NCBI GenBank assembly: GCA_002344355.1
Contig: DDTN01000015.1
Coordinates: 1 to 64,000, forward strand
Reading direction: 5' to 3'
Length of the DNA stretch: 64,000 bases
Origin: Proteobacteria bacterium UBA2363
GTDB taxonomy: Bacteria > Pseudomonadota > Gammaproteobacteria > Xanthomonadales > UBA2363
Shown: in pieces, positions 26,567 through 34,628 of the stretch
Layout of the letters: each line of letters starts with the position of its first letter
Position numbering within the stretch: position 1 is the stretch's first letter
Position numbers and translations under genes: made by a program
The notes under the pieces: generated by a model
Database searches by the model: none
Seen by the model: only the letters and a program-made list of their open reading frames with translations
What the model was told of the DNA's origin: nothing

Positions 26567-27549
26567 GCCGCCTGCACCCGTCCGTCCTCGACATCGATTG
26601 CGCCGCCGAGGCCGAACGCATCGCCCAGGCGCTGCGCAGCAGCGTGGCGCGCCTCCTGCGCCGGCGCGGCCTGGTGGTGGCGATTTCCGGCGGCATCGAC
26701 AGTTCGGTGTGCGCCGCGCTGGCGGTCCGGGCGCTGGGGCCGGAGCGCGTGTTCTGCCTGATCCTGCCCGAGCGCGACTCCGACGACGACAGCGCCGCGC
26801 GCGCCAACCTGCTGGCGGCGCACCTGGGCGTGCGCGTGGAAACGGTCGACATCGCGCCGACCCTGGCCGCGATCGGCTGCTACGCGCAACGCGACGCCGC
26901 CGTGCGCAGCGTGCTGCCCGGCTACGACGAGCGCTGGCGCTTCAAGCTGGCGATCACCGGGGGCAGCCAGGGCCTGGTCAACCGCTTCAGGCTGATCGCC
27001 CGCGACCCCGACGGCGGCGACCACGAATGCGAACTGCCGCTCGACGCCTACCTGACCATCGTCGCCGCCACCAACTTCAAGCAGCGCATCCGCAAGACCC
27101 TGGAATACTTCCACGCCGACCACCTGAACTACGCCGTGGTCGGCACCCCGAACCGGCTGGAGTACGACCAGGGGTTCTTCGTGAAGAACGGCGACGGCAG
27201 CGCCGACGTCAAGCCGATCGCCCACCTGTACAAGACCCAGGTCTACGCGATGGCGCGCCACCTGGGTCTGCCCGAGCGGATCTGCGCCGCGGTGCCGACC
27301 ACCGACACCTATTCCCTGGAACAGGGCCAGGACGAGTTCTATTTCGCCCTGCCCTACCGGCAGATGGACCTCGCGCTGTGGGCGCTCAACCACGGCCATC
27401 CCGCCGCCGAGCTCGCCCAGGCGCTGGGCATCGACGAGGCGCATGCGCGCGCGGTCTATGCCGACATCGCCGCCAAGCGCCGCGCCACCAGCTACCTGCA
27501 CCGGCCGCCGGTCCTGGTCGAGCCGGTGCCGGAGCCGCACGGGCACTGA
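26563..27549 (+). CDS. NAD synthase (NadE)-like ATP-pyrophosphatase
   Basis: 328 residues, longer than the usual ammonia-dependent NadE of about 275. The PP-loop is VVAISGGIDSSVCAALAV; NFKQRIRKTLEYFHADHL, FFVKNGDGSADVKPI and LYKTQVYAMARHLGLPERI follow the NadE plan. The NadE signature GT(G/S)N(K/R)(S/T)E reads GTPNRLEYDQG here, a change at the substrate site. No glutaminase domain, so it would need free ammonia or a partner; the AsnB-type protein at 18654 has one. Sitting between a ligase and a GNAT, it may amidate an adenylated carboxylate rather than make NAD. The ordinary NAD role cannot be excluded. Confidence 0.8.
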   Translation: MSRLHPSVLDIDCAAEAERIAQALRSSVARLLRRRGLVVAISGGIDSSVCAALAVRALGPERVFCLILPERDSDDDSAARANLLAAHLGVRVETVDIAPTLAAIGCYAQRDAAVRSVLPGYDERWRFKLAITGGSQGLVNRFRLIARDPDGGDHECELPLDAYLTIVAATNFKQRIRKTLEYFHADHLNYAVVGTPNRLEYDQGFFVKNGDGSADVKPIAHLYKTQVYAMARHLGLPERICAAVPTTDTYSLEQGQDEFYFALPYRQMDLALWALNHGHPAAELAQALGIDEAHARAVYADIAAKRRATSYLHRPPVLVEPVPEPHGH

Positions 27550-27554
27550 GCGCC

Positions 27555-28604
27555 GTGGCGGCCGCACCGCCAGCGGGCACGCAGCCGGCATACGACGTGG
27601 CGGCCGGCGCGGTCGACGCCGATCGCGACGTCGCGCTGTCGGTGTGGCGCGGCAACCTCGGCCAGGATGCGCGCATGGCCGCCAAGTACGCCTGGTTCTA
27701 CCAGGACGGCGACGCAGGCGCGCCCCTGCTGCTCAAGCTCCGCCACCTGGCCAGCGGCGCCTGGGTGGGCGTCGCCAGTGCCGGGCCGCGGCGGATGCGC
27801 TGGCAGGGACGCGAGATCGTCGCCGGCGTGCTGGTCGACCTGGCGGTCGATGCCGGGCACCGCTCGCTGGGGCCGGCCCTGCAGCTCCAGCAGGCGATGA
27901 TGGCGCACGGCCGCGAGCGCTTCGCCCTGCTCTACGGGTTCCCCAATCCCAAGGCGGTGGCGCTGTGCCGTCACGTCGGCTATGCGCCGCTCGGCGAGCT
28001 GGTGCGCCACGCACGGCCGCTGCGCCTGGGCCGCTACCTGGCCGGGCGGCTGCCGTCCCTGCTCGCCGTGCCGGCGGCCTGGCTGGCCGATGCCGCCGAC
28101 CACCTGCGGCTGCGCTGCACGCGCACCGGCCTGCGTGGCGAATGGAGCGACCGCGTGGTCCCGGAGATGGACACGCTCTGGCAGGATTCCGGGACGGGCC
28201 CGGGGCCGGTGGCCGTACGCGACGGCGCGTTCCTGGCCTGGCGCTTCGACCGCTGCCCGCTGGCACGCACCCGCTACCTGCTGGCGCTCGACCGCCGCGG
28301 CGCCCTGCAGGCCTGGTTCGCCTGCCAGGCCGACGAGGGGAGCCTGCACGTCCGGGATTTCTGGAGCCGGCGCGGCGCCGCAGGTCCCTCCGCCGCCGAG
28401 ATCACCGTGCTGCTGCGGGCGGCGCGCGCCGCGGGCCACGCGAGCGTCTCGGTGGAGTTCATGGGGCCGGACGCGGCGCTGGCGGGCTGGCGGGCCCGCG
28501 GCTTCCGCGCGCGCGGCAAGCGGCCGGTGATCGGCATCGCGGCCAGTGGCGATGCCCGCGGTCTCGAGGGGTTGTGGCTGACGTCGGCGGACGAGGACGA
28601 ATGA
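27555..28604 (+). CDS. GNAT-like N-acyltransferase
   Basis: 349 residues from GTG 27555, five bases after the preceding stop; an ATG at 27668 is out of frame with no better site seen. The region GVLVDLAVDAGHRSLGPALQLQQAMM is the acyl-CoA binding signature of GNAT enzymes (V.p.yRg.G.g..L), followed by LLYGFPNPKAVALCRHVGY. The C-terminal third (residues about 200-340) looks like a second degenerate GNAT half, as in FemAB-like proteins. In this setting it could move the carrier-bound group onto an amino sugar. The stop overlaps the next ATG by 4 nt. Confidence 0.75.
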   Translation: MAAAPPAGTQPAYDVAAGAVDADRDVALSVWRGNLGQDARMAAKYAWFYQDGDAGAPLLLKLRHLASGAWVGVASAGPRRMRWQGREIVAGVLVDLAVDAGHRSLGPALQLQQAMMAHGRERFALLYGFPNPKAVALCRHVGYAPLGELVRHARPLRLGRYLAGRLPSLLAVPAAWLADAADHLRLRCTRTGLRGEWSDRVVPEMDTLWQDSGTGPGPVAVRDGAFLAWRFDRCPLARTRYLLALDRRGALQAWFACQADEGSLHVRDFWSRRGAAGPSAAEITVLLRAARAAGHASVSVEFMGPDAALAGWRARGFRARGKRPVIGIAASGDARGLEGLWLTSADEDE

Positions 28605-29806
28605 CCATGGACAACGCAACCGGGCGTCGCCTGGCGCTCGCACTGGCCCTGGCGATGCCGGTGACGGCGGCGGCGCAGCTGCGCCTGCAGCCGGTGGCCA
28701 CCGGGCTGGAGGGGCCCACCGCGCTGGCCCAGCCCGACGACGGCAGCGGCCGGCTGTTCGTGCTGGAGCGACCCGGCCGGATCCGCGTCATCGGGGCCGA
28801 CGGCACCCTGGCGGCGACGCCGTGGTACCAGCGCGAGGTCAACACCCACGACACCGAGCAGGGCCTGCTGGGGATCGCCTTCGACCCCGCCTTCCGCGAC
28901 AACGGGATCGTCTACATCGCCTACAGCGCGACGCCGGAGGAGCAGTGGGGGCTGGTGGTGCGCCGGCTGGCCGCGACCGACCCGGCGGCAGCGACGTTCC
29001 AGGGCAGCGACCGCCAGGTCCTGCGGGTGACCGGCCTGGTCGCCAACCACAACGGCGGCGACCTGCACCTGGGTGCGGACGGCATGCTCTATCTGGCCGT
29101 CGGTGCCGGCACCGGCAAGCCCGAGGACCATCCCTGGGCCGGCACCACCGACGACCTGCGCGGCAAGATCCTGCGCCTGGACGTGCGGCCGCAGGCGCGG
29201 CCGGCGCGCGGCGCCGGCACCTGCGGCGGCGCCGGCGGCCGGGTCGGCTACGGCATCCCGGAGGACAATCCCTGGGCCGGGCGCAGCGGCCAGTGCGGCG
29301 AGATCTGGCTGCATGGCCTGCGCAATCCCTGGCGCTTCGCGCTGGACCCGTTCGACGGCGCGATCTGGATCGGCGACGTCGGCGTCGACCGCGAGGAACT
29401 GTCGCGCTGGCATCCGGACCAGCCCACCCGCGACCTCGGCTTCCCGCGCTGCCAGGCCCACCACGACTGGCCCTCGACCGGCGCCACCGACTGCCCGGCG
29501 CGCACCGGCACCCTGGCGCCGGTGTACGCCTACGCCGGCGGCGACAACGGCCGCTGCGCCATCATCGGCGGCCGCCGCTACCGCGGCCCGGTCGCCGCCC
29601 TGGCCGGGGCCTACGTGTTCGGCGACGCCTGCTCCGGCGAAGTGCTGGCGGCGCGCGCCGACGGCGACGGCTGGAAGGTGACCGTGCTGCCTGTGGCCAT
29701 GCCGCGCGGCTACGGCAGCATCTCCTCGTTCGGCGAGGACGTCGCCGGCCAGCTGTACGTGCTCGACCACGCCCACGGCACCGTGCACCGCCTGGACGGC
29801 GACTGA
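28601..29806 (+). CDS. Secreted PQQ-dependent sugar dehydrogenase-like protein
   Basis: 401 residues. A signal peptide ends at a VTAAAQ site (about residue 26). The propeller motifs are LEGPTALAQPDDGSGRLFVLER, TEQGLLGIAFDPAF, HNGGDLHLGADGMLYLAVG, LRGKILRLDVRP, WLHGLRNPWRFALDP and GDVGVDREELSRW, the glucose/sorbosone dehydrogenase pattern. It differs from the lipoprotein at 23580 and has extra Cys pairs (CGGAGG, SGQCGE, CAIIGG, GDACSG) suggesting disulfides. Start ATG 28601 gives an ATGA overlap; ATG 28607 is the alternative. Last plus-strand gene of the ligase cluster. Confidence 0.85.
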   Translation: MTMDNATGRRLALALALAMPVTAAAQLRLQPVATGLEGPTALAQPDDGSGRLFVLERPGRIRVIGADGTLAATPWYQREVNTHDTEQGLLGIAFDPAFRDNGIVYIAYSATPEEQWGLVVRRLAATDPAAATFQGSDRQVLRVTGLVANHNGGDLHLGADGMLYLAVGAGTGKPEDHPWAGTTDDLRGKILRLDVRPQARPARGAGTCGGAGGRVGYGIPEDNPWAGRSGQCGEIWLHGLRNPWRFALDPFDGAIWIGDVGVDREELSRWHPDQPTRDLGFPRCQAHHDWPSTGATDCPARTGTLAPVYAYAGGDNGRCAIIGGRRYRGPVAALAGAYVFGDACSGEVLAARADGDGWKVTVLPVAMPRGYGSISSFGEDVAGQLYVLDHAHGTVHRLDGD

Positions 29807-29819
29807 GCGCGCGGGCGCC

Positions 29820-30839
29820 TCAGGCGCCGGCCGGCACCGCGTGCGGCGCGCGGAACAGGTACAGGGCCAGGCGTTCGGGCAGGAAGCGGCCGGTGCCATC
29901 GGTGATGCCGGCCTGCTCGAAGCCCAGCCGCGCCAGCAGCCAGGAGGGTCTTGGATGGGCCGGGTTGATCGCCGGCACGCTGGTACCGGCCAGCCGGTAG
30001 CCGGCGGCCCGGGTGCGCGCGGCGATCGCCGCGTCGTAGCGGCCATGCGGGTAACTCAATGTGTCGAGGCGCTGGCCGGGCAGGTGGCGCGCCAGCGCGC
30101 TGCGGGCCCCGGCCAGCTCGGCGTCGAGGTCGTCGGCACGGGTCATCGGCACGTGGCTCTTGCCGTGCAGGCCGATCGCCACCCCGGCGCCGGCCAGGGC
30201 CGCCAGCTCGCCGGCATCGACCATGTGCCGCAGGCCGTCGTCGAGGCGCCCGGCCAGCCGCGCCAGCACGCGCTCCCGGGCCGGGGCATCCAGGGTCTCC
30301 AGGACGGCGATCGCCTGGCGCAGCCCGGGCAGCCCCTCCGGCCACGCCGTGACCGCCTGGCCTTCGGCGGCCAGCGCGGCGGCGAGCTCGGCGGTGGACA
30401 GCGCGCCGCGGCGCAGCGCCGCGACCAGGCGTTCCTGGAAGAACGGCTGGCGGCTGCCCACGGCATCGGCGACGGTGAACAGCACGGCCGGCATGCCCGC
30501 CGCGCGCAGCGCCGGCAGGGCGTGGTCGTGGTTGTCCGCCCAGCCGTCGTCGAAGCTGAGCAGCAGGGCGCGCGGCGGCAGCGGCGCGCCCTCGTCCACC
30601 GCGGCCAGCACCTGGTCGAGCGAGACGACGTGGTAGTGCCGGCGGAAGAACGCCAGGCAGTCGCGGAACAGGTCGTCGCGCAGGGTGTAGTCGGGGTCGC
30701 AGGAGGCCCAGCGCGGGTCGTCCGGCGCCAGCACCCGGTGGAACATCACCACGGTCAGGGTGCGCCGGTTGCGCAGGCGGTGGAGCAGGCCCAGCGCGCC
30801 GGTACGATAGAGCAGTCTTTTCAGGAGAGCGGCGGACAT
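29820..30839 (-). CDS. Polysaccharide deacetylase
   Basis: 339 residues from ATG 30839. VVMFHRVLAPDDPRW is the early conserved block of this subfamily, SFDDGWADNHDHAL (95-108) supplies motif 1, GLHGKSHVPMTR the His motif, and SYPHGRYDAAIAARTRAAGY motif 3. Metal-binding residues are retained. Its start codon shares two bases with that of the divergent glycosyltransferase (CATG, 30837-30840), and no ribosome binding site is visible upstream, so translation start or promoter arrangement is unusual. Third NodB-family protein of the locus. Confidence 0.82.
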   Translation of the reverse strand: MSAALLKRLLYRTGALGLLHRLRNRRTLTVVMFHRVLAPDDPRWASCDPDYTLRDDLFRDCLAFFRRHYHVVSLDQVLAAVDEGAPLPPRALLLSFDDGWADNHDHALPALRAAGMPAVLFTVADAVGSRQPFFQERLVAALRRGALSTAELAAALAAEGQAVTAWPEGLPGLRQAIAVLETLDAPARERVLARLAGRLDDGLRHMVDAGELAALAGAGVAIGLHGKSHVPMTRADDLDAELAGARSALARHLPGQRLDTLSYPHGRYDAAIAARTRAAGYRLAGTSVPAINPAHPRPSWLLARLGFEQAGITDGTGRFLPERLALYLFRAPHAVPAGA

Positions 30840-31752
30840 GGCGGGCCAACCGGAGGTCTCGGTGATCATACCGACCTGGAACCGCCGCGGGCTGGTCTGC
30901 CGGGCGATCGACTCGGTGCTCGCGCAGACCCGGCCGGTGGCGCAGATCGTCGTCGTCGACGACGGCTCGACCGACGGCACCGCCGGCCACCTGGCGGAAC
31001 GCTACGGCGACCGCGTCACCTGCCTGGTGCAGGCCAACGCCGGCGTCTCGGCGGCGCGCAACCGCGGCCTGGCCGCCGCCACCGGACGCTACATCGGCCT
31101 GCTCGACAGCGACGATGTCTGGCTGCCGGAGAAGACCGAGCGCCAGCTCGACTGGCTGCAGCGCCATCCGGACTTCGGCATGGTGCTGTGCGACGTGCAG
31201 CGGGTCTGGCCGGACGGCCGCGAGATCGACGTGTTCGTGCGCCGCGGCCAGTTGCCGCAGGACGGACCGGCGCTGCGCTGGCTGCTCGGAAACCCGGCGC
31301 TGGCGCCGCTGTCGGTGCTGTTCCGGCGCGAGGTCTGGGAGACGGTCGGCGGCTTCGACGAGTCCCTGCGCACCGGCGAGGACCTCGACTGGCACCTGCG
31401 GGTGGCGGCGCGCTGGCCGATCGGCGTGGTCGAGGCGACCCTGGCGCGCGCCGTGCGAGGCCACGACGGCCTGTCCTCGCTGCAGCAGACCTACGACGAC
31501 TACCTGCGGGTGATCGAGCGCGCGGTCGATGCCGCCGAAGGCCAGGTCGGGGACGAGGTCCGGCACCGGGCGCTGGCGCGGGCGCTGGCCCATGCCGCCG
31601 AGGGCCATGTCTGGCAGCGGCGGTTCGCCGACGGCTGGCGCGCGGCACGCCGGGCCTGGTCGCTGGACCCGGCCCAGCGCGGCCGGCTGCTGCGCCTGCT
31701 GCCGATGGCCGTGCGGCGGTCGCTGCGCGCCCTGCTGCCCGGGCGCGGCTGA
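30838..31752 (+). CDS. Glycosyltransferase family 2
   Basis: 304 residues. VSVIIPTWNRRGLVCRAI, IVVVDDGSTDGTAGHL, GVSAARNRGLAAATGRY and LLDSDDVWLPEK (metal-binding DSD) are canonical; RTGEDLDWHLRVA carries the catalytic ED. A strong ribosome binding site (AGGAGA at 30823-30828) supports ATG 30838. The C-terminal 90 residues form a helical tail common in exopolysaccharide glycosyltransferases. It stands alone on this strand, between two minus-strand genes. Confidence 0.88.
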   Translation: MAGQPEVSVIIPTWNRRGLVCRAIDSVLAQTRPVAQIVVVDDGSTDGTAGHLAERYGDRVTCLVQANAGVSAARNRGLAAATGRYIGLLDSDDVWLPEKTERQLDWLQRHPDFGMVLCDVQRVWPDGREIDVFVRRGQLPQDGPALRWLLGNPALAPLSVLFRREVWETVGGFDESLRTGEDLDWHLRVAARWPIGVVEATLARAVRGHDGLSSLQQTYDDYLRVIERAVDAAEGQVGDEVRHRALARALAHAAEGHVWQRRFADGWRAARRAWSLDPAQRGRLLRLLPMAVRRSLRALLPGRG

Positions 31753-31761
31753 GCGCGCCGG

Positions 31762-33327
31762 TCAGCCGGGGCCGGCGCGGCCCTCGGCCTCGGCCTGCAG
31801 GTCGGCGCGGCGGATCTTGCCGTTCGCCGACTTCGGCAGTTCCGGCCGGAACTCGACCAGGCGCGGCACCATGTAGTCCTCCAGGTGCCTGGCGCAGTGC
31901 GCGACCACGTCCCGTGCGGCCAGCGCATGGCCGTCCTCGACCGCGATGATGGCCTTCAGGGCGCGGCCCAGCACCTCGTCCGGGACGCCGACCACCGCCG
32001 CCTCGCGGACCCCGGGCAGGGCGTACAGCACGTTCTCCACTTCCTTGGGGCTGACCTTCTCGCCGCGCGACTTGATGATGTCGTCCTTGCGGCCGACGAA
32101 GTACAGGAAGCCCTCCTCGTCCATCCGGAACAGGTCGCCGGTGTGCAGCACCCGCTCCCAGGGATGCCGGCCCGGGCGCAGTGCGCGCGCGGTCGCCTCG
32201 GGGTCGCCCCAGTAGCCCTGCATGACATGGCCGCCGCGCACCACCAGTTCGCCGGTGCTGCCCGGCGGCAGCGGCCGGCCCGCGTCGTCGGCGACCCAGA
32301 CCTCGGTGTTCGGGATGGCGATGCCGACGCTGTCCGGGCGCCGCGCCAGCTCGGCCGGCGGCAGCCAGGTGCAGCGCTTGGACTCGGTCATGCCGTACAT
32401 CGAGTACACCCGGGCGCCGGGGAACAGCGCCTGCAGCCGCTCGATGTGTGCCGGCGGCAGCGCCGCGGCGGTGTTGGTCAGGTAGCGCACGCTGCGCGCC
32501 CAGGCCGGGTCGAAGTTGCGCAACTGGACGATCAGCGCCGCCATGGTCGGCACCAGCGGGAAGGCGGTCACGCCCTCGCTGGCCAGCATCGGCAGGATCT
32601 TCTGCGGGAACGCGAAGGACTTCTCCAGCACCAGGGTGGCGCCCATCCGCACCGCCATCAGCAGCTGGTACAGGCCGTAGTCGAACGACAGCGGCAGCAC
32701 GCTCAGCACCACGTCGTCCGGGCTGGCCTCCAGGTACTGCGTGATCGAGGCGGCCGCGTGCACCATGTTGCGGTGGGTCATCATGACGCCCTTGGGGCGT
32801 CCGGTGGACCCGGAGGTGTAGACCAGCATCGCCAGGTCGATGTCGATGCCGCGCGGCTGCGGACCCAGGGCCGGCACCGGCGCGTCCAGGAAGGCCTGCC
32901 ACGGGACCTCGCCGCCCTGGCACTGCGCGGCATCGGCCTCGACCACGACGATCCGCCGCACCGAGGGCACCTGCGCCGCCGCGGCGCGCGCCACAGGCAG
33001 CAGGCTGGCCTGGGTGACCAGCACCGAGGCCTCGCAGTTGGCCAGCACGTAGGCCAGCTTGTCGGCCTTGGTCGAGGGATTGATGACGCTGAACACGCCA
33101 CCGGCGCGCAGGATGCCGAACACCGCGGCCGCGGTCTCCGGGCGGTTGTCCAGGAAGGCGATGCAGCGTTCGCCCGGCGCCAGCCCGGTGTCGTGGACCA
33201 GGGCCGCGGCGAGCCGTTCGGCATCACCATGCAGGGTCGCGTAGTCGATGCGCCGGCCGGCGCAGACCAGGGCCGCGTGCTGCGGGCGGGCGCCGGCGGA
33301 CCGCGCCAGATACTGCTCGAAGCGCAT
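31762..33327 (-). CDS. AMP-forming acyl ligase, partner of carrier protein 3
   Basis: 521 residues, ANL superfamily. A3 is VYTSGSTGRPKGVMMTH (TSGSTGRPKG at 171-180), A5 MYGMTESKRC, A7 VLHTGDLFRMDEEG, A8 GRKDDIIKSRGEKVSPKEVE, A10 SANGKIRR with Lys504. The strong resemblance to acyl-CoA ligases of exosortase-A loci, which also sit next to a small carrier protein, is from recall. It shares one base with the carrier protein stop (TGATG). It is distinct from the ligase at 25082, so the locus has two separate activation routes. Confidence 0.88.
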   Translation of the reverse strand: MRFEQYLARSAGARPQHAALVCAGRRIDYATLHGDAERLAAALVHDTGLAPGERCIAFLDNRPETAAAVFGILRAGGVFSVINPSTKADKLAYVLANCEASVLVTQASLLPVARAAAAQVPSVRRIVVVEADAAQCQGGEVPWQAFLDAPVPALGPQPRGIDIDLAMLVYTSGSTGRPKGVMMTHRNMVHAAASITQYLEASPDDVVLSVLPLSFDYGLYQLLMAVRMGATLVLEKSFAFPQKILPMLASEGVTAFPLVPTMAALIVQLRNFDPAWARSVRYLTNTAAALPPAHIERLQALFPGARVYSMYGMTESKRCTWLPPAELARRPDSVGIAIPNTEVWVADDAGRPLPPGSTGELVVRGGHVMQGYWGDPEATARALRPGRHPWERVLHTGDLFRMDEEGFLYFVGRKDDIIKSRGEKVSPKEVENVLYALPGVREAAVVGVPDEVLGRALKAIIAVEDGHALAARDVVAHCARHLEDYMVPRLVEFRPELPKSANGKIRRADLQAEAEGRAGPG

Positions 33328-33596
33328 CAGTGCCGGTGGCCGGCGTCGGCCGTCTTGTGCTCGATGAAGTCGACCAGGCGGGCGATGCCGTCCAGGTTCT
33401 CCGGGATCACCTCGTCGTCGTCGACCACCACCTCCCAGGTCTCCTCGATCCAGGTGACCAGGGTCAGGACGCCGAACGAGTCGATCAGCCCGCCCTCGAG
33501 CAGGCTCTGTCCCGGATCGAGATCCTCGGGGGCCGCGAAGGTCTCGGCCAGGAAGGCGCGGACGCGGAATTCGGTGGCCGGCATCGGGACATCCAT
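33327..33596 (-). CDS. Stand-alone acyl carrier protein 3
   Basis: 89 residues from ATG 33596 (MDVPMPATEF); ATG 33584 is an alternative, and the frame stays open further upstream. GGLIDSFGVLTLVTWIEE holds the phosphopantetheine Ser40, and NLDGIARLVDFIEHK the last helix. Strongly acidic, no homology beyond the carrier fold. Its stop overlaps the ligase start by one base, making translational coupling likely. Confidence 0.87.
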   Translation of the reverse strand: MDVPMPATEFRVRAFLAETFAAPEDLDPGQSLLEGGLIDSFGVLTLVTWIEETWEVVVDDDEVIPENLDGIARLVDFIEHKTADAGHRH

Positions 33597-33698
33597 TGTC
33601 GACAGCAGTCCGGGATCAGGGGGGCGACGGGCGCCGTGGGACGAAAGTGTGCCAGAACGCGGCACCCTGTCACAGGCGCGAAAACAGCCGGGATTGTC

Positions 33699-34532
33699 TC
33701 AGCCGCCGCCCTGGGCCAGCGGCTTGCCCGGGGTCCGGGCCGGCCGGGCGGGGTCGCGGGTGCGCTCGACCGGGGAGGCCCTGGGTGTCGGCGACGGCGG
33801 CACCAGGTGTTCGCGACCCTCGGGCGGGACCAGGGTGCCGACCTTGCGCGCCGGATTGCCGGCCACCACCGTGTAGGGGGGGACGGTCCCCGACACCACG
33901 GCACGGGCCGCGACGATGCTGCCCTCGCCGATCTCGCTGCCGGGCAGGATCAGCGCACCCGAGCCGATCCAGACGTTGTCGTGAACGACGATCGGCTTGA
34001 CGTCGGTACCGTCCGGCGGGGCGCCGCTGCGGCGCAGCGCCGGGTCGGCCGGATGGCCGCCGGAATCCTTGAAGGCGACGCCGCCGGCGATCTGCACGTG
34101 GCGGCCGATGACGATCTCGCGGCCGACCACGAAGCTGGTCTCGTGGGAGATGTCGGTGTGGTCGCCGATCACCAGGCGCGGCCGGCTGCTGAAGCGGGCG
34201 CCGAAGATGATGCTGAGCTTGCCGCTGATGTAGACGTAGTCGCCGACCACCAGCTCGCCGCGACCCTGCACCCAGGGGATGTAGATGCCGGTCCGGACGC
34301 CGCGGCCGTGCCGGGTGCAGTAGGCCTTGAACAGCGGCTCGGCCAGCAGCAGGCGGCGCAGGAAGAACACCAGGCCGCGCAGGGCCAGGAACAGCCACAG
34401 CATCGGCAGCACCAGCACCTTCGGGGCCGGCAGCGTGAACCAGCGCCAGCGGTCGCGCAGCCAGCGCAGCGCGGCCGCTGCCGGGTGTGCGGAGTTGGCG
34501 GCCCAGTGCCTGACGGACGCGGCCTTACGCAT
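33699..34532 (-). CDS. Left-handed beta-helix acyltransferase (hexapeptide repeat)
   Basis: 277 residues. A hydrophobic stretch near residues 38-62 (VLVLPMLWLFLALRGLVFFL) may anchor it to the membrane. The beta-helix spans about 85-225 with isoleucine-patch repeats (VVGDYVYISGKLSI, LVIGDHTDISHETSF, IVIGRHVQIAGGVAF, VVHDNVWIGSGALIL, EIGEGSIVAARAVV) and the terminal VVAGNPARKVG typical of CoA-dependent O-acetyltransferases. A TATAGT hexamer about 45 nt upstream of the start (34582-34577, minus) is a possible -10. Its C-terminus is Pro/Arg-rich and disordered. Confidence 0.85.
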   Translation of the reverse strand: MRKAASVRHWAANSAHPAAAALRWLRDRWRWFTLPAPKVLVLPMLWLFLALRGLVFFLRRLLLAEPLFKAYCTRHGRGVRTGIYIPWVQGRGELVVGDYVYISGKLSIIFGARFSSRPRLVIGDHTDISHETSFVVGREIVIGRHVQIAGGVAFKDSGGHPADPALRRSGAPPDGTDVKPIVVHDNVWIGSGALILPGSEIGEGSIVAARAVVSGTVPPYTVVAGNPARKVGTLVPPEGREHLVPPSPTPRASPVERTRDPARPARTPGKPLAQGGG

Positions 34533-34628
34533 TCCGGATCATTCCAGCAAGGTTCCTGGACAATCCCCCTGCCGCGACTATACGGCAATGGCGCCAATGG
34601 CGCCCGCCGTGCCGGGCGCGCGGCCCCC

